Shown here one piece after another: positions 3,765-8,028 of a stretch of 8,028 nucleotides of DNA. The DNA is from Chloroflexota bacterium. GTDB lineage: Bacteria > Chloroflexota > Anaerolineae > Anaerolineales > UBA4823. The position numbers and the translations under genes were made by a program. Each line of letters begins with the position of its first letter. Positions within the stretch are counted from its first letter, which is position 1. The stretch spans positions 1 through 8,028 of the forward strand of contig DAOVXM010000100.1 of the NCBI GenBank assembly GCA_030636125.1, given 5' to 3'. The notes below the pieces were generated by a model. That model was not told where the DNA came from. It did not search any database and saw nothing but the letters and a program-made list of their open reading frames with translations.

Positions 3765-6419
3765 ATGTCAATGCATATCATTCTAACTCACGAACAATCC
3801 GATTTTGACGCGATAGCTTCATTACTTGGAGCGCATTTAATGGATGAAGCAACTATACCAGTATTGCCCCGTAAGATGAATCGTAATGTTCGCGCTTTTC
3901 TGACTCTCTATGATGTAGATTTGCCTTTCGTTGACCCGCGTGATTTGCCAAATGACTCCATAGAGGCGGTCACACTTGTAGATACTCAGTCCTTGATCAG
4001 CGTTAAGGGGATGAGCGAGAATACCCATGTTCGTGTAATTGACCACCATCCACTTCGGGAAGAATTACCGATCGATTGGATGATAACTGTATCTGGAACG
4101 GGTGCGAATACTACTTTGTTTGTGGAGATTGTACGTGAACGCGATCTTATTTTGAGCACGGTACAAGCTACTTTACTCTTGTTAGGTATCTATGAGGATA
4201 CCGGCTCATTAACATATGATCGAACTACAGCACGGGATCTTAGGGCGGCTGGTTATTTATTGGAACAGGGCGCTAGCCTACACATCGCCTCTGATTTTCT
4301 CAACCACCCTCTTTCTAACGGTCAACAAATCATCTATGACCAGTTGCGTGAGTCAATTGAGCATGTCCATATTTATGGAAATACGGTAATTATTGCCTGT
4401 GGTGATGCCAGCAGTTTAGATGAAGAACTCTCAACGATTGCCCACAAATTACGCGACCTGCTTGACCCAGATGCACTATTCCTCTTGGTTACTACTCGAG
4501 GCGGTGTACAACTGATCGCTCGCTCAACAAGTGATAATATCGATGTTGCGGATGTTGCAGCTCATTTTGGTGGAGGAGGACACGAACGTGCAGCTGCTGG
4601 GCTCATCAAAGACCGCGATATTGAAGATGTACGAGCAGAATTGGTACGAATATTGTCTGAATTTATTCATCCCTCAATCACCGTGACCCAGATCATGTCG
4701 CGTGGCCCGCAATTGCTTACTCCTGCTACTCCAGTTGATGAAGCAGCAAGGTATATGCAACGTTTTGGTCATGAAGGATACCCGGTAGTAGGGGATGGGA
4801 AAGTGGTCGGTCTTCTTACTCGCCGTGCAGTTGATCGTGCACTGTCTCACAAACTTAAATTAACCGCCGCCAGCTTAATGGAAGCAGGTGAATACACAGT
4901 TCATCCTGATGATTCAATCGAGCACTTACAGCATATAATGACTGAGAGTGGGTGGGGACAAATCCCAGTAGTCGAACCTGATAGTGGTGAAATAATTGGT
5001 ATTGTTACCCGAACTGATTTATTAAAAACGCTTACATCACGGCCAAAAATTCCCGGGCGCCAAAACTTGGCTGATAAGCTGGAAAGTGCGCTGACAACTG
5101 GACGGGTGGCTTTAATAAAAGCCGTGGCCGAAATTGCCCATCAGCAACGAGCGGCTCTATATATTGTTGGCGGTTTTGTGCGTGATTTGTTACTCGATCG
5201 ACCTAGCCAGGACTTTGACTTGGTAGTGGAAGGTGATGCGATCTCACTGGCTCGTGCCTTAGCGAGAAAATATGGTGGTCGTGTTACCAGTCACGCCCGT
5301 TTTGGTACGGCGAAGTGGTTGTTAAACCAACCTGAAACCAGTGAATCGGATATTGAGAGGACTGCTTACCAAGAGATGCCGGTGACCGATATAAATTCGC
5401 TTGACTTAGTTAGTGCTCGTACGGAATTTTATCCATACCCTACAGCACTCCCCACCGTTGAACGCGGTAGCATAAAACTCGATTTGCACCGCAGGGATTT
5501 CACATTTAATACACTGGCGGTGCGATTAGATGGTAGGCATTACGGCGAGTTGCACGATTATTGGGGTGGCTTGATCGATCTGCGTCATGGTCAGGTGCGT
5601 GTTTTACACTCCCTCTCATTTGTAGACGATCCCACTCGTATCTTACGCGCAATCCGTTTTGAGCAACGTTTTAGTTTTCTTATCGAGGAGCGGACATTAG
5701 AACTTCTGAAAGAAGCCACATCCCTTCTGGATCGAGTTTCAGGAGATCGTATCCGGCACGAATTGGATCACATACTCATTGAAGAACGCGCTCCCCAAAT
5801 GTTAGCAAGACTGAACGAACTGGATTTGCTTAAGGCGATTCACCCACAATTGACGTGGGATGGTTGGATCAAAGATAAACTCGATTCGCCGCTAATATTG
5901 AAAATTGGATCAGAGTGGGAACTCCCCTGCAAAAATAGTCATTACACGTACAAGAGGGATATTATTTATATCCTATGGATGCTCCGGTTGGAGTATGCTG
6001 AGGCTAGGAATATAATCAAACGTTTGAAACTATCCTCAGAATTGTCCAAAACAATCCTCGCGGCATGCCAATTATGGGACGATCTTGCCGAGTTAGAGGG
6101 GAACTCGCCAAGCGAAGTTGTTAATCGTTTGGATGATGTCCCCCGATTAGCCCTATACTCGATTTATATTGCCTGCGAACAACATGCTCTACAAAAAATG
6201 ATTTACGCTTACGTGACCGAGTGGAGGAATATTACTCCAAAAACTCGGGGAGATGACTTAAAAGCTATTGGGCTACCACCTGGTCCAGTTTATCGTTTCA
6301 TATTGGAAGAATTACAAACTGCATGGCTTGATGGAGTGATCACAACCGAAGAACAAGAGATGGCGTTATTAGAGAGACTAATTGCGGAACAGGAGAATAG
6401 TGGAGGCAGTGAGGGGTAG
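3765..6419 (+). CDS. DHH phosphoesterase - CBS - CBS - tRNA nucleotidyltransferase/poly(A) polymerase fusion
   Basis: This 884-residue protein has four modules. (1) DHH phosphoesterase (about 1-300): THEQSDFDA with H9, D13 and D15; VDTQ with D73; DHH 93-95; EDTG 144-147; and DHHA1 GGGGHERAA from 269. (2) CBS 1, about 307-363. (3) CBS 2, about 368-423. (4) Class II nucleotidyltransferase (about 440-884): VGGFVRD 468-474, catalytic DFD 483-485, HRRDFTFN 575-582, DDPTRILRAIRF 621-632 and GDRIRHEL 660-667. DHH proteins such as NrnA degrade nanoRNA or pAp; CBS pairs often bind adenine nucleotides; the last module adds CCA, A or poly(A) to RNA 3' ends. All visible catalytic residues are intact. Two starts are possible, ATG 3765 or ATG 3771; the second has GAG at better spacing and gives the usual M-x-IILTH start. 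Which bases the transferase adds cannot be told here. Confidence 0.95.
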   Translation: MSMHIILTHEQSDFDAIASLLGAHLMDEATIPVLPRKMNRNVRAFLTLYDVDLPFVDPRDLPNDSIEAVTLVDTQSLISVKGMSENTHVRVIDHHPLREELPIDWMITVSGTGANTTLFVEIVRERDLILSTVQATLLLLGIYEDTGSLTYDRTTARDLRAAGYLLEQGASLHIASDFLNHPLSNGQQIIYDQLRESIEHVHIYGNTVIIACGDASSLDEELSTIAHKLRDLLDPDALFLLVTTRGGVQLIARSTSDNIDVADVAAHFGGGGHERAAAGLIKDRDIEDVRAELVRILSEFIHPSITVTQIMSRGPQLLTPATPVDEAARYMQRFGHEGYPVVGDGKVVGLLTRRAVDRALSHKLKLTAASLMEAGEYTVHPDDSIEHLQHIMTESGWGQIPVVEPDSGEIIGIVTRTDLLKTLTSRPKIPGRQNLADKLESALTTGRVALIKAVAEIAHQQRAALYIVGGFVRDLLLDRPSQDFDLVVEGDAISLARALARKYGGRVTSHARFGTAKWLLNQPETSESDIERTAYQEMPVTDINSLDLVSARTEFYPYPTALPTVERGSIKLDLHRRDFTFNTLAVRLDGRHYGELHDYWGGLIDLRHGQVRVLHSLSFVDDPTRILRAIRFEQRFSFLIEERTLELLKEATSLLDRVSGDRIRHELDHILIEERAPQMLARLNELDLLKAIHPQLTWDGWIKDKLDSPLILKIGSEWELPCKNSHYTYKRDIIYILWMLRLEYAEARNIIKRLKLSSELSKTILAACQLWDDLAELEGNSPSEVVNRLDDVPRLALYSIYIACEQHALQKMIYAYVTEWRNITPKTRGDDLKAIGLPPGPVYRFILEELQTAWLDGVITTEEQEMALLERLIAEQENSGGSEG

Positions 6420-6561
6420 GCGACGGGATTGTTTCGTTTGAGAGAAATCGCAAGCTGCCTATATAAGTGTGCTCATGTCAATTATTTCGGTTATGAATTA
6501 TCACTACAAGCAGAAAATGTTAATAATTCCTTAGATCGAATTTCTTAAGATATTCTAAACC

Positions 6562-6590
6562 TTGCAGCGAAGAGTTTTCCATGTTAGAAT
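6562..6590 (+). promoter_or_regulatory. Candidate extended -10 promoter upstream of nusA
   Basis: TAGAAT (6585-6590, 5/6) is preceded by TGT, an extended -10 motif. TTGCAG (6562-6567) lies exactly 17 bases upstream as a weak -35. A transcript starting near 6597 would run through the terminator-like hairpin at 6630-6654 before reaching nusA. Another weak -10-like TCTAAT at 6737-6742 lies close to the nusA start but has no -35. Confidence 0.35.
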
Positions 6591-6629
6591 TTCTCGAGGT
6601 CAGGTAAGCGGCGATGATATTGGTACTAC

Positions 6630-6654
6630 GAAAAGTGGGAGATCCCCACTTTTC
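6630..6654 (+). terminator. Terminator-like hairpin between the fusion gene and nusA
   Basis: A perfect 10-bp inverted repeat has GAAAAGTGGG and CCCACTTTTC around a 5-base loop. The GTGGG/CCCAC core with A-run before and T-run after is the layout of an intrinsic terminator usable on either strand, though the T-run is only four bases. It may end the upstream transcript or act as an attenuator in the nusA leader. The remaining part of 6420-6758 holds only an AT-rich imperfect stem at 6531-6558 and no gene. Confidence 0.55.
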
Positions 6655-6758
6655 TGCGTATTATCGGTTTGACCATCAAGAAAAGGGTGATTATTGCCAG
6701 TTAGTTTTTTTATGAGTAGGTTTTTAAATAGACCGCTCTAATATGAGAGAATGTAAGG

Positions 6759-8028
6759 ATGAAAAGCGAATTTGAATTAGCTTTCAATGAGGTATTAGAA
6801 GATAGGCAGCTTTCAAAGGAAGTTGTCTTGGAAGCGCTTGAAGCTGCGATGGTATCTGCTTATCGGCGTGCAGTCAATGCCTCCAATGCACAACATGTGG
6901 AGGCCTCCATTGACCTTGAGACTGGGCATGTTGCTATTTTTGCTGAGAAAGAGGTTGTGGAAAACATTCAAGATGAACGCACTGAAGTTTTGCTTGATGA
7001 AGCCCTTAAAGTAGATGCCAATACCAGTGCTGGCGAGATGGTGATTGTTGAGACCACACCGAAGAATTTCGGACGAGTTGCTGCTCAAACTGCACGCCAG
7101 GTAATACAGCAACGGATCCGTGAAGCTGAAAGAGATGCTCAGGTTAACCACTTTGGTCAGCAACTTGGTGAGATCGTAAGTGGTGTGGTTCAAGCCGTTA
7201 ATTCTCAAGCGGTTACGCTCGGTTTAGATATGAAAGCCGAAGGGATAATGCCTCGGAACCAACAGATACCTGGCGAACGTTTTCGTATGCATGATCGGAT
7301 ACGGGCATTATTATTAGAAGTCAAGGCATCCACGCGCGGACCACAGATAATTTTGTCACGGGCACACCGAAATTTCTTGCGTCGCCTGTTGGAAAATGAG
7401 GTGCCTGAGATATACCATGGTTTGGTTGAAATTCGTTCAATCGCACGAGAACCAGGGCATAGGTCTAAGGTCGCGGTAGCTGGGTTGCAACCAGGTGTTG
7501 ATCCTGTGGGTGCGTGTGTAGGTATTCGTGGCGTACGCATTCAGGCGATCGTTCGTGAGCTTAGTGATGAGAAGATTGATGTCATTGAATGGAATAATGA
7601 CCCGGTTGTATATATCGCAAAAGCACTGAGCCCAGCACGTGTGACGGGAGTTTACCTGGACGATTATACAAAAGGAGCTAAGACTGCTACCGTTGTTGTA
7701 CCTGAAGATCAACTCAGCTTGTCAATTGGACGTGATGGTCAGAATGCAAGATTGGCCGCCAAGCTTACATCATGGCGTATTGATATTAAAAGTCTACCGG
7801 AAGCAGCAGTGGATGCGATCTACAAGCTTCAAAACCAGCCCGAGTTTGCTAAATTGGCACAACAGGAGGCCGAAATTGTACCTCAGGTTGAACTGATACT
7901 TGCCAAGAAAGCCGAAAGACGTCCGGTAACACCTGAAGAATATAAAGTGCTGAGTAAGTTTGTTGATAGGGGTGAACAGGGCTTGATACAGCAGCTTAAG
8001 AAAGAAAGAGAAGCTGAGGAAGAAGAAA
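6759..8028 (+). CDS. nusA: Transcription termination/antitermination factor NusA (3' end outside window)
   Basis: NusA binds RNA polymerase and nascent RNA, promotes pausing and intrinsic termination, and takes part in antitermination. The open frame has 423 complete codons with no stop to the window edge. Order of domains: N-terminal polymerase-binding domain (about 1-125, with KEVVLEALEAAM near the start), S1 domain (about 136-200, from LGEIVSGVVQAV), KH1 with GxxG loop GIRG at 255-258, and KH2 with SIGRDGQNARLAAKL from 322 (GRDG 324-327). After KH2 come a further helical segment and a strongly charged Lys/Glu stretch at the edge. The ATG at 6759 gives the standard M-K-S-E/D-F-x-x-A-F start; GAGAG lies about nine bases upstream and AGG abuts the ATG. 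The rimP gene that often precedes nusA is not present here. Confidence 0.96.
   Translation, partial: MKSEFELAFNEVLEDRQLSKEVVLEALEAAMVSAYRRAVNASNAQHVEASIDLETGHVAIFAEKEVVENIQDERTEVLLDEALKVDANTSAGEMVIVETTPKNFGRVAAQTARQVIQQRIREAERDAQVNHFGQQLGEIVSGVVQAVNSQAVTLGLDMKAEGIMPRNQQIPGERFRMHDRIRALLLEVKASTRGPQIILSRAHRNFLRRLLENEVPEIYHGLVEIRSIAREPGHRSKVAVAGLQPGVDPVGACVGIRGVRIQAIVRELSDEKIDVIEWNNDPVVYIAKALSPARVTGVYLDDYTKGAKTATVVVPEDQLSLSIGRDGQNARLAAKLTSWRIDIKSLPEAAVDAIYKLQNQPEFAKLAQQEAEIVPQVELILAKKAERRPVTPEEYKVLSKFVDRGEQGLIQQLKKEREAEEEE

Noticed and set aside
3837..4049. Minus-strand frame within the DHH domain of the fusion gene
   Set aside because: It covers conserved DHH motifs on the opposite strand and shows no features of its own.
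6694..6711. Seven-T run at 6705-6711 as an intrinsic terminator
   Set aside because: No convincing stem directly precedes it; only a 4-bp ATCA/TGAT pairing could be found.
6420..6758. A rimP gene ahead of nusA
   Set aside because: The gap is 339 bases, shorter than a usual rimP, and no open frame with RimP-like sequence was seen on either strand.
6813..7712. Minus-strand open frames opposite nusA (6813-7208, 7205-7540, 7437-7712)
   Set aside because: They are antisense to an intact nusA frame with all its domains; their composition looks like reverse-complement shadow.
1..8028. CRISPR array, insertion sequence, tRNA or phage attachment site
   Set aside because: No regularly spaced repeats, no transposase-like frame with terminal repeats, and no cloverleaf with a recognisable TTCGA arm were found.

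Overview
The window reads as a housekeeping stretch of a bacterial chromosome dominated by RNA metabolism genes. The protein families, moderate AT-leaning base composition, the long DHH-CBS-CBS-nucleotidyltransferase fusion and the HEAT/AlkD-like protein beside rpsO-pnp suggest a member of the Chloroflexota, possibly Anaerolineae-like. That placement rests on remembered family traits, not on a search. No tRNA, rRNA, CRISPR array, insertion sequence or phage gene was seen.

Left block, minus strand (about 1-3600). Reading right to left in the direction of transcription: a MazG-like nucleotide pyrophosphohydrolase, a LOG-family phosphoribohydrolase-like protein (ATGA overlap) and a HEAT/AlkD-like helical-repeat protein form a compact three-gene unit. 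It starts from a near-consensus sigma-70-type promoter that appears to make a leaderless mRNA. After a structured 359-base gap come rpsO (ribosomal protein S15) and pnp (polynucleotide phosphorylase), the classic rpsO-pnp pair. The 298-base rpsO-pnp spacer is packed with inverted repeats, including one hairpin that overlaps the pnp ribosome binding site. The pnp reading frame is interrupted by an in-frame TAA after codon 292. PNPase-like sequence continues in the same frame beyond it to the window edge, so this is either a recent nonsense mutation or a base-call error.

Right block, plus strand (about 3700-8028). An 884-residue protein joins a DHH/DHHA1 phosphoesterase, two CBS domains and a tRNA nucleotidyltransferase/poly(A) polymerase. 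It is transcribed divergently from the MazG-like gene across a 187-base intergenic region. A 339-base gap with a candidate promoter and a terminator-like hairpin follows, and then nusA, which runs off the right edge.

Together the genes cover RNA 3'-end turnover and addition (PNPase, DHH and nucleotidyltransferase domains), translation (S15), transcription elongation and termination (NusA), and a small cassette whose families deal with nucleotides and possibly damaged bases. The least explained points are the interrupted pnp, the run of strand-biased hairpins around rpsO-pnp, the MazG-LOG-HEAT cassette and the domain fusion.
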